A stretch of DNA of 5,667 nt from Oligoflexia bacterium (GTDB taxonomy: Bacteria > Bdellovibrionota > UBA1018): positions 1 to 5,667 of the forward strand of contig CAIYTD010000226.1 in assembly GCA_903928955.1 (NCBI GenBank), read 5' to 3'. Numbering within the stretch: position 1 is the first letter of the stretch; each line of letters starts with the position of its first letter. The notes under the pieces are model-generated. The model was not told the DNA's origin and ran no database searches. It saw only the letters and a list, made by a program, of their open reading frames with translations. Shown piece by piece: positions 1-5,667 of this stretch. A program made the position numbers and the translations under genes.

Positions 1-5
1 GGGCA

Positions 6-1412
6 ATGGACTATAGTGAACTGCAAACTTTCGATCAAGTTCAACTCTCAGAGGATCCGATAGATCCAACTGCAAAGAGGGATAAGACTTTTTTAGGTCA
101 TCCCATAGGTTTATTTGTATTATTTTTCACAGAGATGTGGGAGCGCTTTTCCTATTATGGAATGAGAGCTTTACTGATTCTCTATATGACGAGTTATTTG
201 ATTCAGCATGCGAACACGGGTACTCCTGTTTATGGATTTTTAAGTTTAAAGGTAGGACTTGAATCTATTTTTGGTCCTCTTGCGATTCAACCGCTCGCGT
301 CTCAAGTTTATGGTTTATATACAGGTTTTGTTTATTTAACTCCTTTTTTTGGGGGAATTCTTGCAGATCGTGTTTTGGGTCAAAGAAAAACAGTAGTTGT
401 GGGAGGAGTTCTCATGGCTATCGGTCATTTTCTCATGATCTTTGAGCAGCTTTTTTTATTAGCTCTTATTTTTCTAATTCTGGGGAATGGCTGTTTTAAA
501 CCTAATATTTCTACACAAGTAGGAAAACTCTATCCTGCCGGTGATCCTCGTCGCGATGGTGCGTTTACCATTTTTTATATGGGCATTAATCTGGGGGCAT
601 TTTTTTCTCCTTTGATCTGTGGAACTTTAGGTCAAGTCTATGGTTGGCACTATGGATTTGCTGCTGCGGGAGTAGGGATGTTGATCGGTCTTTTGGTTTA
701 TTTGCTGGGTCAATCTTATCTTGCCCCGGATTCTCTGAATCGCACGCGTCGCATTGCATCGGATGAACGTCTCACTTCAAAAGAATGGAAAAGCATCGCT
801 GGTCTCACAGCGCTTTGTGTATTAAACATTGTCTTTTGGGGCGTTTATGAGCAGCAGGGTAATACGATGCAGCTCTTTGCAGATCGAAATACGGATTGGC
901 ATATTTTAGGTTGGGAAATTCCCTCTACTTGGTTTCAGTCTATTAATCCTGCGTTTATTTTTATTTTGGCGCCATTTCTCGATTGGTTTTGGTCGAAACA
1001 ATCGATCAGAAAAAAAGAGCCCAGCAGTATTGGAAAGATGTCGAGAGGCTGTTTTCTCTTGGGGTTGTCCTTTATTGTTTTGGTGGGGGCTGTGACAGGT
1101 TTAGGATCTACTCAAAAAATTAGTTTTCTTTGGTTGGTGGGTTCCACTTTTATTTACACTCTAGGTGAGCTTTACCTATCGCCTGTGGGTCTTTCTTTAG
1201 TCACTCAAGTTGCTCCTGTGCGATTGGTGAGTATGCTGATGGGGATGTGGTTTTTATCTTCGTTTTTTGGAAATTATCTCTCAGGTTATTTAGGGACTTA
1301 TTATGACAAAATGCCAAAAGATGGCTTTTTTTTGATGTTAGCTTTTTTAGGGGCCTTATCAGGAACGGCTATTTTTGCACTTGGTAATCCTTTGAAGCGG
1401 ATGGGGGTTTAA
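6..1412 (+). CDS. POT/PTR2-family proton-coupled oligopeptide transporter
   Basis: The product (468 aa) is a polytopic inner-membrane protein of the proton-dependent oligopeptide transporter family (major facilitator superfamily), expected to import di- and tripeptides with protons. The family motifs are intact: ExxERFxYYG at residues 43-52 (E43, E46, R47, Y50, Y51), the GNG-x-FKPN segment at 160-167 with K165, the PTR2 signature FYMGINLG at 190-197, and the YEQQG segment around E282 in the central helix, where the family keeps a substrate- and proton-linked glutamate. Length fits bacterial members (about 450-500 aa). Residues 1-32 form a hydrophilic N-terminal tail. Between helix 1 and helix 2 (about 65-100) there is a longer segment than in E. 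coli DtpA-type proteins. The start lies five bases into the window, so its ribosome binding site and any upstream in-frame start cannot be judged. The mgtC-like gene follows after 4 nt. The family call is firm; the exact substrate is not known. Confidence 0.93.
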   Translation: MDYSELQTFDQVQLSEDPIDPTAKRDKTFLGHPIGLFVLFFTEMWERFSYYGMRALLILYMTSYLIQHANTGTPVYGFLSLKVGLESIFGPLAIQPLASQVYGLYTGFVYLTPFFGGILADRVLGQRKTVVVGGVLMAIGHFLMIFEQLFLLALIFLILGNGCFKPNISTQVGKLYPAGDPRRDGAFTIFYMGINLGAFFSPLICGTLGQVYGWHYGFAAAGVGMLIGLLVYLLGQSYLAPDSLNRTRRIASDERLTSKEWKSIAGLTALCVLNIVFWGVYEQQGNTMQLFADRNTDWHILGWEIPSTWFQSINPAFIFILAPFLDWFWSKQSIRKKEPSSIGKMSRGCFLLGLSFIVLVGAVTGLGSTQKISFLWLVGSTFIYTLGELYLSPVGLSLVTQVAPVRLVSMLMGMWFLSSFFGNYLSGYLGTYYDKMPKDGFFLMLAFLGALSGTAIFALGNPLKRMGV

Positions 1413-1416
1413 AATT

Positions 1417-2109
1417 ATGGTGAGCCTTTCAACGACTTGGACATTTTTCCAGCTTCTCAAGTTTTTTGGTCCAAAAGTGCTTTGTGCTATTTTTTGCGGA
1501 GGGTTAATTGGACTCGAGCGTGAGCTCAAAAATAAATCGGCAGGCATCAAGACCAATATGCTCATTTGCCTGGGTTCAACGCTTTATACGGTTGTCTCCG
1601 TATTGATTTCAGCAAGTTATGCAGATGCGGGTCACTTTGGGGATCCGGCTCGAGTCGCAGCGCAGATTGTCTCGGGTATTGGATTTTTAGGTGGGGGCGC
1701 TATTATTCAATCCCGCGGAACCGTTTTAGGTCTCACCACTGCAGCAACGATTTGGGTGGTTGCAGCAATTGGAGTCTGCATTGGAATTGGTCATGCTGAT
1801 ATTGCAATATTTTGCTCGTTGAGCGTCATTTTAGTACTGGTTGCTACGACTGCTTTTGAAGATCGTATTTTGGGTCGCTCCCTTAAGTTTAGTTGTGAAG
1901 TAGTTGCAGAAGACCCATCGGGTGAAATTCGCTTGGCGTTGAACCAGGCTCTTGCTCAGAATGACCTCACATTGGATGATTTTAATATTTCTTCTCGTGG
2001 TAAATATATTGTGATGATTGTTCACTACAATGGTCACCGAAATGATCATAAAAAATTTATTATTCACCTGTGGAATATCCCCGGTATCCGTGAGGTGAGA
2101 CAATCCTGA
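1417..2109 (+). CDS. MgtC/SapB-family inner-membrane protein
   Basis: The product (230 aa) matches the MgtC family. The N-terminal half is hydrophobic, with about four or five membrane segments. It carries the conserved GGLIGLERE element at 28-36, continuing to K-x-AG-x-KT (40-46), and the block FGDPARVAAQIVSGIGFLGG (74-93) followed by GLTTAATIW (105-113). Residues from about 150 onward form a soluble alpha/beta domain of the kind found at the C-terminus of longer MgtC proteins, where it resembles an ACT-type regulatory fold. In Salmonella and Mycobacterium, MgtC supports growth at low Mg2+ and survival in macrophages; Salmonella MgtC acts on the F1Fo ATP synthase rather than transporting magnesium. 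Many bacteria carry paralogues without a virulence role, so the function here is inferred only at family level. The start follows the transporter stop by 4 nt, with a G-rich stretch (1403-1407) as a weak ribosome binding site inside the upstream gene, so the two genes are probably cotranscribed. Confidence 0.9.
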   Translation: MVSLSTTWTFFQLLKFFGPKVLCAIFCGGLIGLERELKNKSAGIKTNMLICLGSTLYTVVSVLISASYADAGHFGDPARVAAQIVSGIGFLGGGAIIQSRGTVLGLTTAATIWVVAAIGVCIGIGHADIAIFCSLSVILVLVATTAFEDRILGRSLKFSCEVVAEDPSGEIRLALNQALAQNDLTLDDFNISSRGKYIVMIVHYNGHRNDHKKFIIHLWNIPGIREVRQS

Positions 2110-2167
2110 TTCTGAGAACAAAAGAATTCGGACATTTTTTAAAAAGCGTGAGAAACTAGTTGTTGAT

Positions 2168-2989
2168 ATGAGCTCAACCGTTTCACTTCCACCTGCCTTT
2201 CGAATCAAAGCCATTCACATTGCTGAAAAGCTTAAATTGAAAGACCTTCGAGAGAAGTTTACACAGCCAGCTACTGAATTTTCAAACTATGAAATGATTG
2301 TCAGATATTCTTCTGATTCCTGCCTGTTTGTTTATAATTATGGGTCAGTCGTTTTTTTTAATGTTCCGGAAGAGCTTCAAGAAAAAGAACTCTGTTCGAT
2401 TCAGGAGTATTTGGTCCCTTCTGAACAAGTTCGTGCCACCGATGTCTTCTTATTAGAGGTGCAGGATCCGAGCCTGCCTTTGGCTCAGAGTGGGAATAAA
2501 GTTTATTTTGATCGAGTTGTAGTTGCGAGATTTTCTCCTGAGATAGTAAAAATTGTTTGTATGCTCTTGGCTGAAAGTACGGCGCTCGAATACTATGAAA
2601 ATCTGATCGAAAATCTTCTTGTTAAAACGAATGCTTATTCCAAAACTTTGCGCCGTCAAGGAAGGATGCTGGAAAGCACAAAAGAGCTGATTAAATTTAT
2701 TGGCTTATGCATGGATACCAAGCAAGAAATTATCTCGAATCTCTATATAGTAGATTCTCCCGATGAAACTTGGGAGAGTGTCGAGCTGGATAAAATGCAT
2801 CAAGAACTCAAAATGATGATGGAAATCGATACCCGATACCGAGGACTGGAATATAAAATTAAAATTATTCAAGAGAGTGTCGATGTGATTGTAGATTTAT
2901 CGAAGTCCAAGAGAGATACTTTGCTCGAGCTCATTATCATTTTACTGATCACTTTTGAAATTATTATCTCTATTGTGAAGTGGCATTAA
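2168..2989 (+). CDS. RMD1/YagE-family (DUF155) protein with C-terminal membrane anchor
   Basis: The product (273 aa) resembles the RMD1/YagE family (DUF155), which includes yeast Rmd1 and human RMND1, a mitochondrial inner-membrane protein needed for mitochondrial translation. Visible family features are the hydrophobic strand FVYNYGSVVFFNV (54-66), the FDRVVVARFSPE segment (114-125), a long helical region (about 126-245) containing DSPDETWE (196-203), and a single C-terminal hydrophobic helix (about 251-270) preceded by R249-D-T-LLE and ending in KWH. This predicts a mostly cytoplasmic protein held by one C-terminal helix. The bacterial role is not established. No strong Shine-Dalgarno lies before the ATG. 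The frame stays open upstream into the previous gene, but there is no ATG, GTG or TTG codon in that frame between 2110 and 2167, so this ATG is the best choice. The 58-nt gap upstream and 25-nt gap downstream are compatible with operon membership. Confidence 0.82.
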   Translation: MSSTVSLPPAFRIKAIHIAEKLKLKDLREKFTQPATEFSNYEMIVRYSSDSCLFVYNYGSVVFFNVPEELQEKELCSIQEYLVPSEQVRATDVFLLEVQDPSLPLAQSGNKVYFDRVVVARFSPEIVKIVCMLLAESTALEYYENLIENLLVKTNAYSKTLRRQGRMLESTKELIKFIGLCMDTKQEIISNLYIVDSPDETWESVELDKMHQELKMMMEIDTRYRGLEYKIKIIQESVDVIVDLSKSKRDTLLELIIILLITFEIIISIVKWH

Positions 2990-3014
2990 TTTCTGCTAAA
3001 GATTGTAAACTCAA

Positions 3015-4376
3015 ATGCCTCTAAACAATTGCAAGCTTGGTATTAATAGTCAGATCCATCTCCGTAATCATCTATCAGCAATTCTAAGTGCTCTTTTTGG
3101 TTTTTTTGTGAGTATTTATTTTTTTTATCCAGGGTTTATGACGAATGATTCAGTCATTGCACTGGATGAGGCTAGGACAGGACAGTTTACAGATCTTCAG
3201 CCTCCGCTGATGGCTTGGGTTTGGGGAAAGTTTGATCAAATCGTTCCTGGACCGATAGGGATGCTCGTTTTTCATAATGCTCTATTCTGGACGGCATTAG
3301 CTCTTCTGGCGATCTCTATTTTTGATAAACCCCGTGCGCGTGCGCTTTTTGTCCTTTCTTTTGGTTTTTTCCCGCCTATTTTTTCTCTGCTGGGGATGAT
3401 TTGGAAAGACGTTGGTATGGGAAGCGCGCTTCTGCTGGGATCTTCTCTCGTGCTCCTTGCTCAAAAGAAAGCATCCCGAATACTTCTTGCTCTCAGTATT
3501 CCTTCTTTTGTCTATGCCTTTACTATAAGACATAACGCAATTCTGATTGCGCCCCTTTTTTGCCTTTGGATCAGTTTGAATATTACAAAAAAAATTCGAT
3601 CTGCTCTTTTCGTTACGGTTTTTCTTTTCTGTTTTTTTATAGCTTTTTTAAAAATTTCAACTGCAGTCCTGATCCAAGATCGTCGTCAATATACGGAGCA
3701 GGCTATCTATATCCAAGACTTGGCAGGAATTTCTATCGATCAAGGGAGTCTCCAATTTCCTGATTCTTTTAAACAGATCTCAACAAATTTAACTCTAGAT
3801 TGGGTTAAAAAGGGATACTTTCCACCTGATAATGCGAATCAGCTTTGTTATACGGGTCATCCTTGGATCACCAGCCAACCTATTATCGACGCATTGGCAG
3901 GGGAGTGGAAAAAACAAATTTTGAAACATCCCGTTTCTTATCTGAAGCACCGGCTGAGAGTGTTTTGGTATTTTTTAGGATTTCGGACAAAAAAATATTT
4001 GACCTATCACTATATCGGACAACGAGATCCGGTTTCTGGTGATCCCAAGTATTCCAAGCTGCATCAGAAAATATTTCATTTCGGTACCCGCATACTAGAT
4101 AGAGTGAATCAAACTCCCGTTTTTAGCTCTGGAACTTATATGATCCTACTTCTTGTTCTGTGCTTCAGACGCTACCGGCGCATGGGGTTTCAATATCTCT
4201 TCTCACTTCAGCCCGAACAATCTGCTCCATGGATCATCGGATGCAGCGGAATAGTCTATTTTCTATCCTATTTCCTGATTGTATCCGGCGCTGACTTTCG
4301 ATACTCGTGGTGGATGGTTGTAGCGACTATGCTTTTTTTCACTTTCGAAGTGCGCTCGAGGAGAGACCTCCAATGA
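3015..4376 (+). CDS. Polytopic membrane protein, probable GT-C-type glycosyltransferase
   Basis: This 453-aa protein is strongly hydrophobic. Predicted helices lie near residues 20-38, 82-102, 109-128, 134-149, 155-190 (probably two), 195-215, 374-384, 404-424 and 430-444, with a hydrophilic stretch of about 150 residues (216-370) that probably faces the periplasm. After the first helix comes PGFMTNDS (39-46) and then DLQPPLMAWVWG (60-71). Further conserved-looking elements are WKD (130-132), IRHNA (171-175), HPVSYLKHR (305-313) and GADFRY (425-430). An acidic residue just after helix 1, here D45, plus a D-x-x-PP element, is the usual arrangement in GT-C enzymes such as ArnT/PMT-like transferases, which use lipid-linked sugar donors. 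That inference is structural; donor and acceptor are unknown. An in-frame TAA at 3006-3008 makes this ATG the first possible one, though no clear ribosome binding site precedes it. Its stop overlaps the methyltransferase start, which suggests coupled expression and a joint role on a glycan or lipid substrate. Confidence 0.7.
   Translation: MPLNNCKLGINSQIHLRNHLSAILSALFGFFVSIYFFYPGFMTNDSVIALDEARTGQFTDLQPPLMAWVWGKFDQIVPGPIGMLVFHNALFWTALALLAISIFDKPRARALFVLSFGFFPPIFSLLGMIWKDVGMGSALLLGSSLVLLAQKKASRILLALSIPSFVYAFTIRHNAILIAPLFCLWISLNITKKIRSALFVTVFLFCFFIAFLKISTAVLIQDRRQYTEQAIYIQDLAGISIDQGSLQFPDSFKQISTNLTLDWVKKGYFPPDNANQLCYTGHPWITSQPIIDALAGEWKKQILKHPVSYLKHRLRVFWYFLGFRTKKYLTYHYIGQRDPVSGDPKYSKLHQKIFHFGTRILDRVNQTPVFSSGTYMILLLVLCFRRYRRMGFQYLFSLQPEQSAPWIIGCSGIVYFLSYFLIVSGADFRYSWWMVVATMLFFTFEVRSRRDLQ
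4358..4363 (+). promoter_or_regulatory. Ribosome binding site of the methyltransferase gene
   Basis: GAGGAG lies 9 nt before the ATG at 4373, inside the last codons of the upstream gene. It is the strongest Shine-Dalgarno in the block and decides the start: the ATG at 4373 is used rather than the in-frame ATG at 4307, which lies within the upstream coding region without such a site. Confidence 0.75.
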
Positions 4377-5386
4377 ACCTGAGAGCGTGCACTGCTCAGT
4401 TTCTTCAAAAGATTCCTTCGCGCTACAATCTCCGTATGATTGCCGGAGGTGTAGTCTCGTATTTACCGAATCAAAAGGGTGTAGGATTGAGAGGGACAGT
4501 CCTTCAACACAATAAGCTGCCAGCAAGTTACTATTATTCAGTATATCTCAGGCACTTAGTGAAGCTTTATGAGTCTGGAGCAAATTCTCATCCAAAAACT
4601 GTGGCTGAAATTGGACCTGGTGACGCGTTAGGTGCAGGGCTAGCGGCTTTACTTTCAGGTGCGGATCACTATTTCGCCTTTGATGTAATAAAAACTGCTG
4701 AAAAAGCTGAAAATCTCAAAGTTTTCGCAGAAATGGTGCAATTATTTCAGAATCGAGCTCCCATACCTGATCCCAGCATCTATCCCTATGTAGAGCCTTT
4801 TTTAAAATCTTATGAGTTTCCAAAGCATATTCTGACAGATCAACGTCTGACTTCAGCTCTTCACGAAAGTCGACTCGAGTGGATCAGAAAAGCGATTCAG
4901 GGAGAGTTAACGTCCGGAGCTGACCCCATTACGGTTTCCTATGTTGTACCGTGGAATGATGCGAGTCTACTCCAGCCTGAATCCATCGACCTCATCTTCT
5001 CTCAAGCTGTATTGGAACATGTAGATGGATTAGAGGATGTGTATCGAGCGATGTCTCAATGGTTAAAGAGGGGAGGGGCAATGTCTCATTCTATTGACTT
5101 TCGATCGCATGGAGTTTCTCCCTATTGGAATGGTCATTGGGCTTATTCCAAAATTCTTTGGAAGATCATGCGTGGCCGTCGTCCCTTTCTTTTAAACCGA
5201 GAGCCTTATTCGAGACATTTGAATCTGATTAAAAAAGCGGGTTTAGAAATGATCTGTAGCGAGCCTTTAGAGGACAGCGCAGGTCTAGAACGGCGTTATC
5301 TTGCTCGAGAATTTCGAATCCATCTGACCGAAGATGATTTTAAGACACGGACGGTATTTCTGCAGGCTCAAAAGCCGATAGCATAA
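4373..5386 (+). CDS. Class I SAM-dependent methyltransferase
   Basis: The product (337 aa) is a cytoplasmic methyltransferase with a Rossmann-type SAM-binding core. Motif I is VAEIGPGDALG (77-87), the glycine-rich SAM loop. The acidic end of the second strand is FAFD (101-104). ESIDLIFSQAVLEHV (203-217) matches the motif of Methyltransf_11-type enzymes around the fourth strand, and RGGAMSHSIDFRSHG (233-247) follows the next helix. Residues 104-190 form an insert rich in charged and aromatic residues, likely substrate-recognising. The C-terminal part (270-337) contains NREPYSRHLNLIKKAG, typical of methyltransferases found in polysaccharide clusters. The methyl acceptor cannot be told from the sequence. 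The start is the ATG of an ATGA overlap with the upstream membrane protein, preceded by GAGGAG. A longer form from 4307 would add 22 residues encoded within the neighbour's membrane-helix codons and is unlikely. The coupling suggests modification of the same glycan or lipid-linked intermediate. Confidence 0.88.
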   Translation: MNLRACTAQFLQKIPSRYNLRMIAGGVVSYLPNQKGVGLRGTVLQHNKLPASYYYSVYLRHLVKLYESGANSHPKTVAEIGPGDALGAGLAALLSGADHYFAFDVIKTAEKAENLKVFAEMVQLFQNRAPIPDPSIYPYVEPFLKSYEFPKHILTDQRLTSALHESRLEWIRKAIQGELTSGADPITVSYVVPWNDASLLQPESIDLIFSQAVLEHVDGLEDVYRAMSQWLKRGGAMSHSIDFRSHGVSPYWNGHWAYSKILWKIMRGRRPFLLNREPYSRHLNLIKKAGLEMICSEPLEDSAGLERRYLAREFRIHLTEDDFKTRTVFLQAQKPIA

Positions 5387-5461
5387 GATTGCCCATACCC
5401 ACTCCTAATTCTTCTTGTTGATTTAGCTCGAGATGCGCTTGTCACTGAGCGCTCATAATTT

Positions 5462-5474
5462 TATCCATCGGATA
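5462..5474 (+). repeat. Small inverted repeat TATCC-ATC-GGATA
   Basis: This is a perfect 5-bp stem with a 3-nt loop, 76 nt after the methyltransferase stop and followed by the T-rich tract GTTTAAATAGTTTT. It could act as a weak intrinsic terminator for the upstream block or as a protein-binding site next to the downstream promoter. The stem is short and the T-tract interrupted, so neither role is secure. No better terminator was found between 5387 and 5544. Confidence 0.3.
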
Positions 5475-5475
5475 G

Positions 5476-5504
5476 TTTAAATAGTTTTAATTTAACAATA
5501 CAAT
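5476..5504 (+). promoter_or_regulatory. Putative sigma70-type promoter for the exported-protein gene
   Basis: A -35-like TTTAAA (5476-5481) and a -10-like TACAAT (5499-5504, five of six consensus bases) are separated by exactly 17 bp. Transcription would start near 5511, giving a leader of about 34 nt before the ATG at 5545. An imperfect AT-rich inverted repeat (GTTTAAAT at 5475-5482, ATTTAAC at 5490-5496) overlaps the -35 box and spacer and could be an operator. AT-rich intergenic DNA yields such matches by chance, so confidence is modest. Confidence 0.4.
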
Positions 5505-5516
5505 GCAGTAAGGTGT

Positions 5517-5540
5517 AACCTCTTTATTGAAAGATAGGTT
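5517..5540 (+). promoter_or_regulatory. 5' leader stem-loop masking the Shine-Dalgarno
   Basis: AACCTCTTT (5517-5525) can pair with AAAG (5530-5533) and AGGTT (5536-5540), giving nine base pairs around a 4-nt ATTG loop, with two bulged bases (A5534, T5535) on the 3' side. The 3' arm contains AGG (5536-5538), the only SD-like bases before the ATG at 5545, 6 nt upstream of it. The CCT of the 5' arm acts as an anti-SD. If folded in the mRNA this would limit ribosome access. The pairing is seen directly; the regulatory role is inferred. Confidence 0.45.
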
Positions 5541-5544
5541 AAAA

Positions 5545-5667
5545 ATGAAGTTTCAAATTATAAATTTTTTTTTGTGTGTGTTTTATTTTTTAAGTAATGC
5601 AACTGCTAGAGTTAATGAATTTACTTTATTTGATTCCGGTGTTTCATCGTTGGCCCAATTTTATAAA
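5545..5667 (+). CDS. Exported protein of unknown function, 5' fragment
   Basis: An ATG opens a frame that stays open to the window edge, giving 41 codons; the 3' end lies outside. The N-terminus looks like a Sec signal peptide: M-K, then a hydrophobic core (about residues 5-16, including IINFF and LCVFYFL), then S-N and A19-T20-A21, a good signal peptidase I site before R22. Only about 20 residues of mature protein are visible (RVNEFTLFDSG onward), too few for a family call, and there is no lipobox. GC is about 25% by hand count over the visible part, well below the genes upstream, mainly because of T-rich codons in the signal peptide; this alone does not show foreign origin. The gene has its own putative promoter and an SD-masking hairpin, so it is probably expressed separately from the five-gene block. 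Confidence 0.65.
   Translation, partial: MKFQIINFFLCVFYFLSNATARVNEFTLFDSGVSSLAQFYK

Noticed and set aside
2126..2145. AT palindrome TTTTTTAAAAA in the gap before the RMD1 gene, as terminator or promoter
   Set aside because: There is no GC stem, no T-tract after a stem and no spaced -35/-10 pair; it appears to be ordinary AT-rich spacer.
1831..2214. 127-codon open frame on the minus strand across the mgtC/RMD1 junction
   Set aside because: It is antisense to two recognisable genes, has no recognisable domain and looks like a shadow of their codon use.
4307..4372. Upstream in-frame ATG that would lengthen the methyltransferase by 22 residues
   Set aside because: It overlaps the membrane-helix codons of the upstream gene and lacks a good ribosome binding site, whereas the ATG at 4373 has GAGGAG at 9 nt and an ATGA overlap.
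4292..5105. 11-bp direct repeat TGACTTTCGAT at 4292-4302 and 5095-5105
   Set aside because: Both copies encode D-F-R in unrelated proteins. One such match between two kilobase-sized genes fits chance plus shared codon use.
5067..5386. Purine-rich run (GAGGGGAGGGG) just before an in-frame ATG at 5081, resembling an internal start
   Set aside because: The run encodes the K-R-G-G residues of a conserved methyltransferase region; a product starting at 5081 would lack the SAM-binding motif. Probably coincidental.
5426..5454. GAGATGCGC ... GAGCGCTC as a possible terminator after the methyltransferase
   Set aside because: The arms pair only as two 3-bp blocks around a 3-nt bulge, and there is no clean T-tract after them.
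5565..5580. T9 run followed by GTGTGTG in the signal-peptide codons, a possible phase-variation tract
   Set aside because: T7-T8 runs from Phe codons occur repeatedly in this window (for example 1326-1333 and 3119-3126), so T9 is not exceptional here. Only variation between strains would make the case.

Overview
The window holds five complete genes and the start of a sixth, all on the + strand, from a moderately AT-rich bacterium. The protein families suggest a Gram-negative, probably proteobacterial genome: a POT-type peptide transporter, an MgtC-family membrane protein, an RMD1/YagE (DUF155) protein, a membrane glycosyltransferase-like protein and a SAM-dependent methyltransferase. POT transporters, MgtC and RMD1/YagE proteins together are compatible with a host-associated or intracellular lineage (Legionellales-, Rickettsiales- or Holosporales-like), but no marker gene is present and this is a guess.

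Layout. Positions 6-1412 encode the POT transporter. After 4 nt comes the MgtC-family gene (1417-2109). A 58-nt gap leads to the RMD1/YagE gene (2168-2989), and a 25-nt gap to the large polytopic membrane protein (3015-4376). Its TGA overlaps the ATG of the methyltransferase (4373-5386) in an ATGA junction. The short spacings, shared direction and lack of a convincing terminator inside the block allow one five-gene transcription unit, or at least two tightly coupled pairs (transporter-mgtC and membrane protein-methyltransferase).

After the methyltransferase there is a 158-nt intergenic region (5387-5544). It holds a small hairpin, a plausible sigma70-type promoter and a 9-bp stem-loop whose 3' arm contains the only Shine-Dalgarno-like bases of the next gene. 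That gene (from 5545) runs off the window; its 41 visible codons encode a signal peptide and the start of an exported protein, with much lower GC than the block upstream.

Functionally, the first two genes concern peptide uptake and a stress or virulence-associated inner-membrane protein. The fourth and fifth look like a coupled pair acting on a surface glycan or lipid-linked substrate. No mobile element, CRISPR array, tRNA or rRNA was seen. The observations most worth following are the SD-masking hairpin before the last gene, the coupled glycosyltransferase-like/methyltransferase pair, and an apparent excess of the palindrome CTCGAG.
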